DNA of 64,000 bases from Turritopsis dohrnii. Taxonomy: Eukaryota; Cnidaria; Hydrozoa; Anthoathecata; Oceaniidae. Below, piece after piece: positions 11,148 to 23,077 of the stretch; position 1 is the stretch's first letter, and every line of letters starts with the position of its first letter. The stretch covers positions 2,666,001-2,730,000 of the forward strand of contig BQMF02000001.1 in the NCBI GenBank assembly GCA_027922465.2. The letters are read 5' to 3'. The notes beneath the pieces were generated by a model. It worked only from the letters and a program-made list of their open reading frames with translations, had not been told where the DNA came from and did not search any database. Made by a program: the position numbers and the translations under genes.

Positions 11148-11308
11148 GGCACTATTTCCTTTTCGCACCCCCCCCCCTCCTAACTGTATCTGATGTGATC
11201 CTAGCCCTAACCCTAACCAGCCCTAACCCTAACCCTGACCCTAAAACATCCTGGAGGGGAGAGTGGGGGGGGGAGGGGGAGGGGGGGGTGCGAAAAGGAA
11301 ATAGCGCC
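11148..11308. mobile_element. Mutator-like MITE containing telomere-type repeats
   Basis: The inverted ends are CTATTTCCTTTTCGCACCC and GGGTGCGAAAAGGAAATAG. Both flanks are TGTTTTTGG (11139-11147 and 11309-11317). The interior has C-runs and G-runs around seven or so ccctaa units (about 11203-11245), identical to the animal telomere repeat. It is an interstitial array inside a transposon, not a chromosome end, because sequence continues on both sides. Confidence 0.8.
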
Positions 11309-11511
11309 TGTTTTTGGGGGGCTTACCGAACGCTAGCGTATTTAACAGTCGTACCTAAGCCGTACCTTAGCCGTACTTAACGATTTAAGCCGCTGTGTAT
11401 GACAAAAGTAATTCAATCAAGTTCAAAACAGTTAGAGAAGTGATATAACAATAAATTAGCATTAGCATTGTTAACCACCTTTAGTTAATCACCTTGAATC
11501 TAACCTCTTCC

Positions 11512-12440
11512 CAGATTATTCTCAATATGGCTTTCGCTCCTAATGCTCAACTGCGGACCTCCTTACAGTGATAACTGATAGCTTCTACACTGCATTAGAT
11601 AAATCTGGGGAGGCAAGAGCTGTTGCTCTTGACATATCCAAGGCATTTTATATAAAGTCTGACATACTGGTCTTTTGAAAAAACTTGCTGCATATGGAGT
11701 TAATGGCAGGCGAAATTGAATTGAGCTTGATCTGCAATCTGTAGTTGAGTGGGGGAAAGAAATGGCAGGTCATATTCAATTCCACAAAAACCAAACTTCT
11801 TTCTGTAAATCATACTTAAGATCCCTTTTTACTGTCAGTTTCCATGAGTGGCACCCAGTTGGAAGAAAACAACTCCTTTCATCTCCTCGGCATCACTTTT
11901 TCACAGGACTTCTCCTGGTGTTCCTACATTGAGGCAATTGCTAAGTCAGCCTCAATGAAGGTGGGCTCCCTTCTTCGTGCGAGAGCATACCTCAGCCCTG
12001 ATTTCATTCTTTACCTCTATAAATCTACTATTCGGCCTTGTATTGAGTATTGCTGCCATATTTGGGGTGGTGAACCCTCAGACTCTCTTAATCTTTTAGA
12101 TGGTATTCAGAAATGCTATTGCCATTGGTGATAAACTTACAAGTAAACTTGACACACTCTCCTATTGCAGATCTGTGGCGTCTCTTTGCCTCTTTTATAC
12201 TTTTACGGGAAATGTTCAACCAAGCTCTCTTTTCTCTTCCCTGCATTAAAAACTTTCAAGCGAAACCCAATATATTCATCTAATTGCCATGATCACACTG
12301 TCACATCCCAAAGTCATCTAAAACTTTTTACCAACAAAGTTTCATTCCTCGCTCCTCCACTCTCAGGAATTCTTTATCACAGTCTGTTTTTCCTTCTCAT
12401 TATAATCTTCAACACTTTAAATGCAATGTTCATCATCACC
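11512..12440 (+). pseudogene. decayed non-LTR retrotransposon, reverse transcriptase and C-terminal part
   Basis: Translated pieces follow in order: SQYGFRS-like and VALDISKAF (around 11515-11650, the RT finger and first catalytic block), then a frame 11844-12131 containing FHLLGITFSQDFSW, LYKSTIRPCIEYCCHIWGG and LNLLDGIQK. These are the thumb and post-RT blocks of Jockey/CR1-type LINEs. A further frame at 12165 onward carries KTFKRNP and HDHTV, typical of the same C-terminus. The segment holding the catalytic FADD box is deleted between about 11700 and 11780, and stops and frameshifts separate the blocks. Confidence 0.75.
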
Positions 12441-12629
12441 TTTCTTTCTTGTACCTCAATATACATTAGTGGTTTTAAACTGTTATAACTGAGTTTCGTA
12501 CCGGACTTTGTGTTATGTTTATATTATCGGCTGCCGGAACTTTAAGATAGATATTGGTAGCCAAGTTGTAACACGTTTGTTTGAAGAGAGTATTCTCAGT
12601 AATTCTTATCTTTCTTGGTCACTTCATCA

Positions 12630-13215
12630 TCTTCAAGCGAAACAATCAATTTCTTCCGAAATTAACAAGGAAAAACATCCAAATTTTACCACTCACATTG
12701 GTCATCGCTCTACGTCGTATTCAAGAGTCTAGCCTGGACATTTTTGCTTCATATGTGAAGTATAAAGGCTGAATATAAAGAAAATCATGATATGCCTCAA
12801 AGAAATTCTGTTCTTCACTGCTATATTCTGTTTTTCTTTTCACTGTTCCTTTATCGATAATATCGTGTTTATAAAAACACGAAAAAAAACCCAATGTTTT
12901 ATATCAGAAATAAATTACATAAAATAAATTGCAAGAACTTCGTGAAGAGTCCTGGTATCTCATGGGAGATTTAATGACTTACCGAAGAAATTTTAATAAG
13001 CGTGCTCTTTCCCCATGATCATAGATCTCAAAAATTTCATTTGAGATACAATGAAATTTCAAAGTTAACTTCGTTTCGTATTAACGAGGGTCACACATGT
13101 GAATGTCGTAAATATCTTTTGTTTTACTAACATTCTCTGATCTTTTACGGTTGAACATTTACCGCAGATGAGAAATTGTGGTCTGTAAATATTGTAACTA
13201 GCATGTAGCTTTAGC
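12630..13215. mobile_element. internal fragment of the TA-flanked element seen at 59318-61738
   Basis: The sequence from cttcaagcgaaacaatcaat to ttaccgcagatgag matches 59460-59957 plus 61401-61440 in the same order. It lacks the 1.4-kb insert that interrupts the other copy, so it acts as an empty-site reference for that insertion. Neither terminal repeat is present here. Confidence 0.75.
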
Positions 13216-13355
13216 TAAAAATGCCCCCGCGTTCAAGCTTTCCTATTTGTACACATAGCAAGCTATACATTCAAAAAGAAAACTTCCGCCCAAACATTTT
13301 GTAATTTAAGGATTGTAAATATGTTTGATTGATTTAGGGCCTGATAAGTGACATA

Positions 13356-14041
13356 CTTTAATGGTAGAAATTTTCGCGGTACTAATTTTCGCGAGTTTCG
13401 CGAATTTTTGCCAAATTCGCGAAAATAAATCCCAAAAAAAACATTATTTCGCCAATTCGCGAAAATAAATCTCGCGAAATTTCGAAAAAAAAAACACTTT
13501 TTTTTTTGCTTTTTTGAATCTCTTTCGAGTTTACTAAAAAGGGGTAAAATCAATATAAAATCTACTACTTAGTCAGAAACAACCACGATATCATTGTCCG
13601 ACGCTCCCGAAGGTGCAGGCTGTTTGACGTTCTTAAACATATCCCTGATGTCCATACTTTTTACTTTCTCGTTACGACTAGTATTTGTATTTGTATTAGT
13701 ATTTGTACTTTGTATTTCTCTTTCTGTTTAAAATGAACAAGGATCCTTGAGAGTACCAATACAAAAGTCTTTCTTTCTTACTAGAATTTCAATTCGAAAA
13801 ATTTATCTTGCGAGGTTTTTTTTATCTAAATTGCCATGCGCGAAAATTAATCTCGCGAATTTTTTTACCTAATTTGCCATTCGCGAAAATTTATCTCGCG
13901 AAATTTTACGAGTTTCTGATTTCGCGAAAATAAATCTCGCAAAATTTCGCGAGATCATTCATTCGCGAAAATAAATCCCATCGATTTCGCGAGCTCGTGA
14001 CCTCGCGAAAATTAGTACCGTGAAAATTTCTACCATTAAAG
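13356..14041. mobile_element. TA-flanked MITE-like element with cgcgaaaa motifs
   Basis: Inverted ends CTTTAATGGTAGAAATTTTC and its complement near 14041 are flanked by TA at 13354-13355 and 14042-14043. A second inverted block, GTACTAATTTTCGCGAG, follows inward. Both arms are filled with short repeats of tcgcgaaaataaatctcgcg type. The centre (about 13560-13760) is non-repetitive and contains a short conserved-looking frame on the minus strand. Confidence 0.8.
13569..13655 (-). other. 28-codon frame inside the 13356-14041 element
   Basis: On the minus strand an ATG opens MDIRDMFKNVKQPAPSGAS and closes with an acidic, valine-rich tail before TAA. The MDIR[DN][MF]F start resembles the opening of longer cellular or transposon proteins. 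It may be a captured first exon. No homologue can be named and expression is unproven. Confidence 0.25.
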
Positions 14042-14043
14042 TA

Positions 14044-15070
14044 CTCTAAATATTTTGACAAAGCCAGTCTTTTATGTGTGGCAAGATATACAATATTTCA
14101 AATGCAAATCGAGATCAAAGTCTCTGTATGCAGTGAAGAAAGCGCGTGCCGAGAATATCATATTTAAGTGTAAATATTTAAGTTTCACAATACAACGAAT
14201 TGTTTAATGAATAGTGTAATCTTGTGGCATAGTGTAGCGGTGGCTACACTAACAAGGAATATGGAAACCAAGTAGGTCTACTTGAAAATTTGCATAAAAC
14301 TTTTTTGTTACTTTTTGCTATCTTTTAGGCATAAGTCACACTAATGCTAATCTATATATTAATAGCCGATTCTCCGTCTGTTTGTTTGTTTGTAAGTCAC
14401 GCAAAATGGTAGATTGAGTTGTGAGCGAAATTATTTCTTTTTTTGTGTGCAACGTGAGTTCGAAGCAAATACATTGCAACCCCAATCAAACGTGACTTTT
14501 TTTGGCTGGTGAACCAATAGAGATAACGTTTTGTTTTGTTTTTATTAGAACGTGGCAGCATGTTCGGTTTACCAGGGTATCCTAACGCTTGCCTGACTGT
14601 CTGAGACGGGTGAACTTTTTTTTTCAAGCAATCAAAATGCTTAAAAACCGATAGGTAAAAAAAGAGTATCATGAAACAAAATATTTTTTTGCTTTCCTTT
14701 TAATAATTTAATTTCTTTTAATTGTTAAGCGCTTCTGATCGAACGTTTCTTTTATTCAGTTTATTCATTTTGCACGTGCCATTCTTTCTCCTCCCTTGTG
14801 ATCTTTTTAAGAAGAGAAACCATTTTCGTACTGTTTGATAGCACCCATGTTAGAGCGTGTAACTTTTTTAAGACAAAAGCTAATAATAAGTTGAAGTTTT
14901 TTCTCTCTACGTTTTGAGTGTAATTGTTAAAGTGAAAAACGATTGGTTTTAAAAAGTAAATAAATAGCACATCATGAAATTTGGGTTTTTTGGAACCATT
15001 TCTTTAAACTGATATTTGATATTTGATTTCGAATCTGCCTCTGGCTGAACAGAAGTTGTACGAGCCGTTT
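14044..15070. other. intergenic, no gene seen
   Basis: AT-rich stretch with a few short frames of lysine- and phenylalanine-rich composition and no recognisable domain or RNA gene. Confidence 0.5.
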
Positions 15071-15074
15071 TTAA

Positions 15075-17322
15075 AGGGATCCCAAGGTCGTAACATAAAT
15101 TAATACTATTTTAAAGAATGATAGCCAAAAATAACGTTAATTAAAATTTTCGCTCTTCCAATTAATCAGAAGTCCAGTATTACTTGATTCAAAACACGTT
15201 TTTTTACGTGCTCTTCGTCCGCCATTATTTTTAACTTGAACTCTATTTTTAACTCTATGCGCCAGTCCTCTTAGCCGAATTTGTAGTTATGACGTATCAT
15301 TTGAGTAACGGCTCGCATAATAAGTAGGAAATGTCTGCGACATCGTACCAATACGAGCCAGAAAAACAACAAAATATAAATGAGCAATCAAATGATGAAT
15401 GAAAAGATGTTGGGAATGTAGAAGATGATTTTATCTACCAAGTAAACGATTTAAATTTCCAACAAAATATCGCGTTAAAAGTAGCGACGTGAATCCCTGG
15501 TGTCAAAGTTCCCATTATTGCCGTTTCCCATTGCATGTCTGCAAATCAGGACTGTCTATTGCTGTACTAAGATTGATGAAATAAATTAAAAAACTTTTTC
15601 TGAACATAAAAATTTATTTTTCTTCGTCACACAAAACATTACTTTTCTTCTTTGAAATAAATCGAAATGTGAAATATTTTCTTGTCACCTGTTATAATCT
15701 AAAAATCAAAGTATTTTGTGCATATTCTTTGATAAACTCTCCATCCTACTGTCATTTAATTCTTTCTTTTAAGGCGAATCTCCACTAGACAAAAATGTCT
15801 TTGTAGACATGGTTTGTACTTTTCGTTCAATCTCTCCCGGCGACATCATTCGAAGGGGCGGAAATAACCACCCACCGCAGCATTTTCCGGCTACTTTCAC
15901 AGGCAGAAACTTTCGCGTGTCAAAAAAACCGCGATATTTATGGAATAAACTTTCGCATTTCGCAGGTTTGGGAACTAATTCCGCGGAAAAAACTTTCTCG
16001 AATCGAAGGAAAAGTTTATTTTCACGTGAAAAAACTTTCGCGAATGAGCAAAAAAGAAACCAAATTTTTATAATTTTTCTTTTCTAAAAATAATAAACTA
16101 TAACTAATTTTCTTCAACTTCCCACTCAAAATCTGTTTCGTCGTCGGTTTCTCCATCTTCACGAAAAAACGTTCGCCTTTTGCTGTTTTGAAATTTCCAA
16201 ACGCATAAACTTTCACAAAGAGAGCCAAAAATGCGAAAAACCCGAATATCTCTGCTCTTAAAGTAGTCGAGATTCAGCTTTAGACTTAAAAGTTTATAAC
16301 TGAACATGATGGTCCATTCCAGGCAACATGCTTGGAACAAGGATGTTTCGTACTGTATCATGGATGATATTCCGTTATCGTTTCTACGGCGCAGTTCTCT
16401 GCTTCAACAACACTTGTTTCATTTAGTCCACATCAATGTTTCAAAACCTAATAGAAAGAAAGATAGAGTAAAAATGGTGAAATTACAAAATGAAGATTTA
16501 AACATGGAGGAGGGAGATTACCACACAGTGGGTATAAACACTTACTTCGGATTGTTGTGCTTTATACGATCGATCTACTGACGTTCTTGGATTCACCATG
16601 TTCTGACATGTGAATATTGACATGTTAATTAAGTTATTGATTAACTTATTTATTCGTTGCTTTGTTGACGGAGAATATTTCAACCGCATGTCATGACTTT
16701 TATCGAAACAAATTTCTTCGAAATGGTTTGAAAGGAATATATTTATTTCGTTCGGCAGGTTACAACGTATGAAGCCGAAGAGAAGCATGAAAAGATATTT
16801 TACTATTATCACTCGATTGATTATTACAGTTATGAGCAACACAGTAAGGCGCATTTCCGACTAAGATTTCTTCACGACTAATATTCAATCTATTACATGG
16901 AATATTTATTTACTTTTTTAATAACAGGTTGCATCACCTTTTTTTATTATCTTTCACTTTTTGTACATTGTGAAACTCTGGAATTTTACGTATAAAAACC
17001 GAGTTATAAATCGCTCACTTTTATTGTGAAAATTTCTTAGTGAAAGCAAGTGTTGTATTTACATTGATAAAAGACATATTTCAATGCTACTCAAATCATA
17101 CGTCACAAAAATTTAAACAATGGAAAAGGTCTGGGCGCTAGAGATTAAAAATACTACGAAGAAGAAGGTTTTTAAAAAGTTTTAAAGCATGCAGAAAAAA
17201 TATTTATAACGTGATTATCTCACGATCCAAAAAACGTTTGAAAAAACTGAAACAAGAGTTACTACTTCATTTTTTAAGATAAACAGTATTATTTGAATAA
17301 TCTATTAGACCTTGGGATCCCT
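15075..17322. mobile_element. TTAA-flanked DNA transposon, piggyBac/Kolobok-type target
   Basis: The ends are AGGGATCCCAAGGTC and its exact complement GACCTTGGGATCCCT. They are flanked by TTAA at 15071-15074 and 17323-17326. TTAA duplications are known for piggyBac and Kolobok elements. The interior (2.25 kb) has no recognisable transposase. One part (15900-16060) repeats aaactttcgcg motifs and may be a further small element. Confidence 0.7.
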
Positions 17323-17326
17323 TTAA

Positions 17327-18042
17327 GGAAACATGAGGTTTATTGGGGTCTCTGAGGTGACATAGAGCAGGTGCACATGGGCGGCGAGCGACGCCGCCTT
17401 GGCGGCTAGTGTATCTTTTAAAAAGCGCAGATAAGGCTTAACAAGTAATGTCAGAAAGTATTGCTACAAACAAAAGAAATGTGTGAGCTGTAACCATGGA
17501 TATGTATTTTATAATTAAAACTAGATTTATTAAAGAAATTACGTAAGAGCCAAAAGAAAAAAACCAAACTTTTTTGAAAAAAAAAATTAAAGTGAAAAAT
17601 CCACTAGAAATCATTTCAAGCATTTCAAGTTTTGATTCAAAATAAAAAATAGTCAAGATTTAGAGCTAAAACAACATATACGAAAATAAAATGTATGGTT
17701 GGCACAGCTTCAGATTTCAAGCTGTGCTTCAAAATCCTTGTCGTTCCCTTCACTAAAACAACACAAAAATAATATGAAAAATGTCTAAGCAATTTTAGTA
17801 TACGATCTTTCTAAATAACATAGTATAATACAATAATAAATTAGGAAAAAGATACGAAAAAACATTCGTTCTCCCACCTACAGTACTATGCTTTGAAGCG
17901 GGAAAAAAAGCAAAATCAGCTATTAACTGTATACCACTGTGTAACAGCGACACGAAAAGTTGGAAGATGATGATGAACAAAATCGAAAACTGACTTTCGC
18001 CTATCTCGTGAAACTACTATTCCTCCTCGCTCGCTTCAGGGG
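17327..18042. other. intergenic, no gene seen
   Basis: No coding frame or structured repeat was recognised. A GC-richer patch (ggcggcgagcgacgccgcc) lies at about 17380-17400. Confidence 0.45.
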
Positions 18043-18320
18043 CAATAATGGTGCTTTAAAAACATTGCCAAATATAATTATAAGTAATTTGGCACTTCTC
18101 ATAAGCTGATCAAAGTCACCCCATAATCAATATTGTCGTTTTCTTGAAAAGATCAGGTTATTTCTCTAGAATTACAAGATAAGTTAATGTGAAATTTTGC
18201 ACTGAAATAGAAGAAATATGTAAGGTAACGATTCCAAAGTTTCAGAAATAATGGTATAGTATAGCGGAAGTTATTTTTAAAATAGTGGGAAAATTGATCG
18301 AAGTCACCCCGCTTTACGGT
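18043..18320. mobile_element. right-end fragment of the cggggtgacttcgatca TA element
   Basis: It matches 61462-61740 almost base for base, including the terminal tgatcgaagtcaccccgctt. The left part of the element is missing. Confidence 0.75.
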
Positions 18321-18476
18321 ATATTCCAAGTTCAAATTCTAAAATCAATGAATAGTATTTTAGGCGATAGATGCTATACTCCATCGCATGGTAGAGATTA
18401 CCAGGGGATCTCCTTTTCTCTTGTAGAATTTCAGTTACAGTGATTGATTTATTCGCTCTGATCTCTAATCTGTTGT

Positions 18477-19125
18477 GCAACTTGAAAATTAAGTATGGCA
18501 AAAATTAGGTACGGCTAGCCTCGAATCTGTTACTATGATTTGAAAATTAAGTACGGCTGGACAAGATCAGGTATGGCTGACCTCGAATCTGGTACTGTGA
18601 CTCGAAAATTAAGTTCCACTAACCAAAATTAGGTACAGCTGACCTCGAATTTGTTACTGTGACTTGAAAATTAAGTAAGGCTGGCCAAAATAAGGTATGA
18701 CTGACCTCGAATTTGTTACTGTGACTCCAAAATTAAGTGCCGCTGGCCAAAATTAGGTACGGCTGACCTTGAATCTGTTACTGTTACTTGAAAGTTAAGT
18801 ATGACTGGCCAAAAAAAGGTAAGGCTGACCTCGAATCTGTTGGTGCAACTCAAAAATTAAGTACAACTGGCCAAAATTAGGCAAGACTGACCTTGAATTT
18901 GTTACTGTGACTCGACAATTAAGTACGGCTGGTCAGAATAAGGTACGGCTGACCTTGAATCTGGTACTGTGATTCGAAAGTTAAGTATGGCTGGCCTAAA
19001 TAAGGTACGGCTGACTTTGAATCTGGTATTGTGATTCGAAAGTTAAGTGCAGCTGGCCAAAATAAGGTACGGCTGACCTCGAATCTGTTAGTGCAACTCG
19101 AAAATTAAGTACTATTGGCCAAAAT
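18477..19125. repeat. about 61-bp minisatellite, some 10-11 copies
   Basis: Each unit follows the pattern gaaaattaagtacggctgg, ccaaaattaggtacggctga, cctcgaatctgttactgtgactc, with point changes. Units begin near 18484, 18543, 18603, 18665, 18728, 18790, 18850, 18912, 18974, 19036 and 19098. It sits between two oppositely oriented fragments of the same TA element. Confidence 0.9.
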
Positions 19126-19640
19126 TGGTCAGGAAGCTTTATTAATAGTGAATATCGTATATATTTAGACTTAATGTGAGCAGCTGGATCTGAGATGTTG
19201 CACAGGGGATTGCCTTACTTTTTAATGAAAATATTTGTCTTTTCAATGGCGATGTTGATTAACTAACTGAAGTTGTATTTCAGTACTACTTTGTTACAGC
19301 AGTGGTTATTGATCTTTTTGCTTTAAATACATTCTCCTATTCTAAATGGAAATATTTTCTTAAGTACGGCTAAGATACAGCTGTTAGGTACAGCTAGCTT
19401 TTGGTAAGCTATTATTGGGATGCTGCTGTGACTGATTTTATTCTAAAAACGCAAAGGTTGTATAATGAAGCTCAGAACATGTTTTGATAATTGATTATCA
19501 CAAATGTTTGCACTGCATCGATGAAGAACACTGATAGGTAAAACATTTTTACAAAAGGCAATGAGTAATATTTATAATAATATTAAATATATTGATATTT
19601 TGTCACTAAATTAATTAAATATTTTACTGTAAAATACTAC

Positions 19641-19905
19641 TGTAAAGTAGGGTGACCAATTTTGCTACTATTTTAAAAATAACTTCAGACTTTGGAATTA
19701 TTACCTTACATATGTCTTCTATTTCAGTTCAAAATTTCACATTATCTAATCTTGTAGTTCCAGAGAAATAATCTGATTTTTCCTTGAAAACAACAATATT
19801 GATTATGGGGTGACTAAATTGCTGATAGTTATATTTGGCAGTGTTATTAAAGCACTATTATTACAATATTAACAGACCACCATTTGACATCCACGATGAA
19901 TGTTC
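19641..19905. mobile_element. inverted, diverged end of the same TA element
   Basis: Starting tactgtaaagtagggtgac, this stretch is the reverse complement of 18043-18320, more diverged. It runs on to aacagaccaccatttgacat, which matches the complement of 61436-61455. Confidence 0.7.
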
Positions 19906-20226
19906 GGTCCGTAAGATCAGTGAATATTAATAGAACAAAAGATATTTGCAACAGTCATATATATGTATGACCCTTGTAAATACTAAACAAAATTAACATA
20001 TGAAAATCATTGTAAGAAGACATTTGTAATGATAATAAAAGTTCAGTTTATACACAATCACACATTATAGATTTAATTTGTTATGGTAGAACAAGTGCAC
20101 TTATTAAAATCTCTTCTGTGAAGTGATTTAAATGCCCCATGGGAAACGACGACTTTTCACGAAGTTCTTGCAAACATGTAGCTAATTGCCGATACAAAAA
20201 AATTTTTTTTGTTTGTGTTTTTAGGA
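19906..20226. other. intergenic, no gene seen
   Basis: No recognisable feature in this short AT-rich gap between two elements. Confidence 0.4.
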
Positions 20227-20228
20227 TA

Positions 20229-20581
20229 CCTTAAGGGAAGAAATTTTGGCGGGAAGAAAATTTGGCGGTTTGGCGGTTTTTGCTCAAAACCGCCAAATTA
20301 AGTTGCCGAAAAATTGTAAAAAAGAGCACGAACCGCCAAATTAAATTCCCGCCAGATTAAAAAAAAATTCATCACCGCCAAATTAAATTCCCACCAAATT
20401 TAAAAAAAATCGTCACCGCCAAATTAAATTCCCGTCAAACCTGACTTTTTATAGAGTTTCTTTGGCTTTAGTCAATATTTTCTGCAAGTACCCTCACAAA
20501 GAATTTTTTTTACTTTCGCTGATAAATTTTTATTCCTTTCCCCGCCAAATTTAATTCCCGCCAAAATTTCTTCCCTTAAGG
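20229..20581. mobile_element. TA-flanked MITE with ccgccaaatt motifs
   Basis: Inverted ends CCTTAAGGGAAGAAATTTTG and its complement, with TA at 20227-20228 and 20582-20583. Both arms contain repeated ccgccaaattaaattcccgcc-type motifs in inverted orientation. No coding capacity. Confidence 0.85.
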
Positions 20582-22053
20582 TATAACCTATGTATATGTG
20601 AGGTCAGGTTTCTCATTTGATGACTTACCTATTCAATAATTGCTAACATAACATAGTCTTTTCCACTGCAGATGGTTTTAATGTGTCTTTGTTTTGGGTG
20701 AATAAATTTATATTTTCGATTTGCATGCCCACCAACCTAATACGGGCATACTAAGTTTTTAAAACCTAGACTATTGTTTTGTAAATAAGTAATTACCAGG
20801 GTTCGAATTAGCAACGTTAGCGAAGTGATTTTGAAAATGGCTCAAAAATTTGCGAAGTCCTTATTTCAAATTTTCAGAAAATTGTGAAGTATGATATCCA
20901 GATTACAATATACATTACAGATTATATTCATTTTTTCTACAGATACATTCAGTTGTTTCAACTGCAAAGGTATACCAAAATTTGTAATGTTGTCGCTACC
21001 TATACACAAGACCATTTGAAACAGACAGTGAACGATAGTCATCACAATGTCTGAAGAAAACAAAGCAACCTTGTTACTGGTGCAATTTTAAATATTGCTT
21101 TTCATTGGCTACTTTTGCGACATGATTTTGCAATGGAAGAAGAATTGAAAAGTTTTTAATTATCTTTACAAAATGTTTATCTGGTAATCTGATTTTTTAA
21201 CAGGTGTAAAAAGAAATAAAAAAGATATCTGCAACTCATTGAATTTTATTAATATAATGAATGAAAACAATATCTTTTGGATATCAAAAAGAATTGCACA
21301 AAGTTCTCTTTCAAATACACTTTTCATTCCAAAAATAATTGATCTTCTAACCATGTTGATAAAATAGTGTCATAGTAACATTCCCTCATTTACTTCTTTA
21401 TGATGACTTTTATTTCAAACTTGAGTATATATATAATAAGAAATAGTTTCTTATGGTCTCATTTTAACAGGTGCAATTATTTTGTCACTTAAAATACTGA
21501 ATGGATCAACGTTAGTTTTAAAAACTTTTATTGAAAATCATGAAATTGTTGTGTTAAATTGAACTAGAAGCCTCATGGCTTGAACAATTACCGCATCAGG
21601 CCTAGAGGAAATAGCTTTAGCCTAATTTTCAAGATATCCGAATGACTATCCATTCTGTTTACGTGAGAACAGGTCTATCACAATTCCCAAAATATTAATT
21701 ACGGTTCACATGGAGAATAAAATAATATTCGATAGAAGTGAAACAAAATCATTTGAAAAAAAAAGGCTGTAAGGGATACAACCAAACTTGTTTGAAAACT
21801 GAAGACCTCTGCTATTTATGACCAAATCTGCAAGTGACTGCCAACTTTGATATCAGGACCTTCCAATTGTTCTTTGTGTACACCTTCCAAATTTTGCCAG
21901 AAATGTGAATTTAGTAATATATTCAAGTATACATTACATGAAATTGTTCATAACTTGCATTAATAGGAGCAGGAGAAACTTGGGCATTTCAAAAATTTTA
22001 ATCCATGACAGTTAACAGGATTGCAAGAAGATAAAAATTATATTGTTTATATA

Positions 22054-22610
22054 CCTTATTCTAGGAAATTAACGAAGACAGAAATTAACAATGCATTAAA
22101 TTAACACGAATCAAATTAACGCGCTTGCCCAAAGAGAACTTGAGAAAGGAATCAAATTAACGCGATTGGTTTCAATGACCTTCATAAGAGCATTTTATTA
22201 ACGCGGATGGACAAAAGAACTAAAAAATGTTTGAAACAGATCTTTTCTATATGTATAACTAGAAAGCTACACACCTTTAAAAGGGTTCATAGGAACAGCA
22301 CCTAACATTCTTGCAGCCTTTATAGCGCCTAATATACCTGCTACTCTCCATCCTGCAGGAGGAAGCTGTGTGCATTTTAAGCGAGGAAGAGAAGAAGAGG
22401 TAGAAGAAGAAGAACGATAAAAAATAGCATCGGACTTGTAATGTTTTAAAAATTTATGATTATTTACTGAAAAATAATGAGTTTTAAATTTACGATAAAC
22501 TTTTATAAGAAACTGGAAATTAACGAAACATTTAATTTGCGGGTATTTTATTAACACAAAATTTTCAAGTTCGCGTTAATTTGATGCTTCGTTAATTTCC
22601 TGGAATAAGG
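22054..22610. mobile_element. TA-flanked MITE with attaacgcg motifs
   Basis: Ends CCTTATTCTAGGAAATTAAC and gttaatttcctggaataagg are flanked by TA at 22052-22053 and 22611-22612. The arms repeat caaattaacgcg in both orientations. The minus-strand frame inside (22267-22557) shows no known domain. Confidence 0.8.
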
Positions 22611-22669
22611 TATATAAAACTTAAATCAACATGACATACAATATGAAAATCTATTTCTACTAAACCAAC

Positions 22670-22824
22670 CAGTGGTGGATCCAGAGGTAAGCCACAACTT
22701 GTCTTAGCAATTCAAACATAAAAGAAAAAAGTTCAAATAATCCCATTGATAATATGAACTGAAATCACAAATTATGTTAATGCGTTTCTACACAAGTTAC
22801 GACTACCCGCTAGATCCACCACTG
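22670..22824. mobile_element. diverged second copy of the 4200-4364 MITE
   Basis: Ends are CAGTGGTGGATCCAGAGGTA and gctagatccaccactg. The interior keeps ttcaaataatcccattgata, matching the first copy in inverted orientation. The flanks ccaac and tctgc do not match, so no target duplication is preserved. Confidence 0.75.
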
Positions 22825-22877
22825 TCTGCATATTACCATTTCAATCTTTCCATGGAGTTTATAAATAACACCAATGT

Positions 22878-22999
22878 CAGCCCTCTGAATTTAATTTAAG
22901 ATAGGTCGGCAAAATATAGCAATTTCAGGTCGGGTTTTGGGATTTTGCGTCGGTTTAAGGTTGGCTTTTGCTGATTGCCGACTTAAATTCAGAGGACTG
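22878..22999. mobile_element. 122-bp hAT-like MITE
   Basis: Ends CAGCCCTCTGAATTTAA and TTAAATTCAGAGGACTG, flanked by aatgt at 22873-22877 and 23000-23004, a perfect 5-bp duplication. The terminal sequence is close to that of the 28364-29727 element (CAGCCCTCGAATTT), and both have ggtcggc inside, suggesting one family. Confidence 0.8.
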
Positions 23000-23077
23000 A
23001 ATGTGTATGAAAAGACAAATGGCACAATAAAACTTTGTTAGGATCTGTATGACAATGTTCTTTTCTAACATGATATA

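Noticed and set aside
11203..11245. ccctaa repeats as a chromosome end
   Set aside because: The array is short, interrupted and enclosed by inverted ends and 9-bp target duplications, with ordinary sequence on both sides.
15809..16087. 92-codon plus-strand frame inside the TTAA element as a transposase
   Set aside because: Composition follows repeated aaactttcgcg DNA words. No catalytic motif of piggyBac or Kolobok transposases is visible.
20797..20812. ggttcgaatta as the T-loop of a tRNA gene
   Set aside because: No matching acceptor, D or anticodon arms can be formed upstream. The motif recurs inverted at 24786-24798 as the other tip of a transposon.
22267..22557. 96-codon minus-strand frame
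   Set aside because: Lies within a TA-flanked MITE, has no known domain and includes the element's arm repeat.
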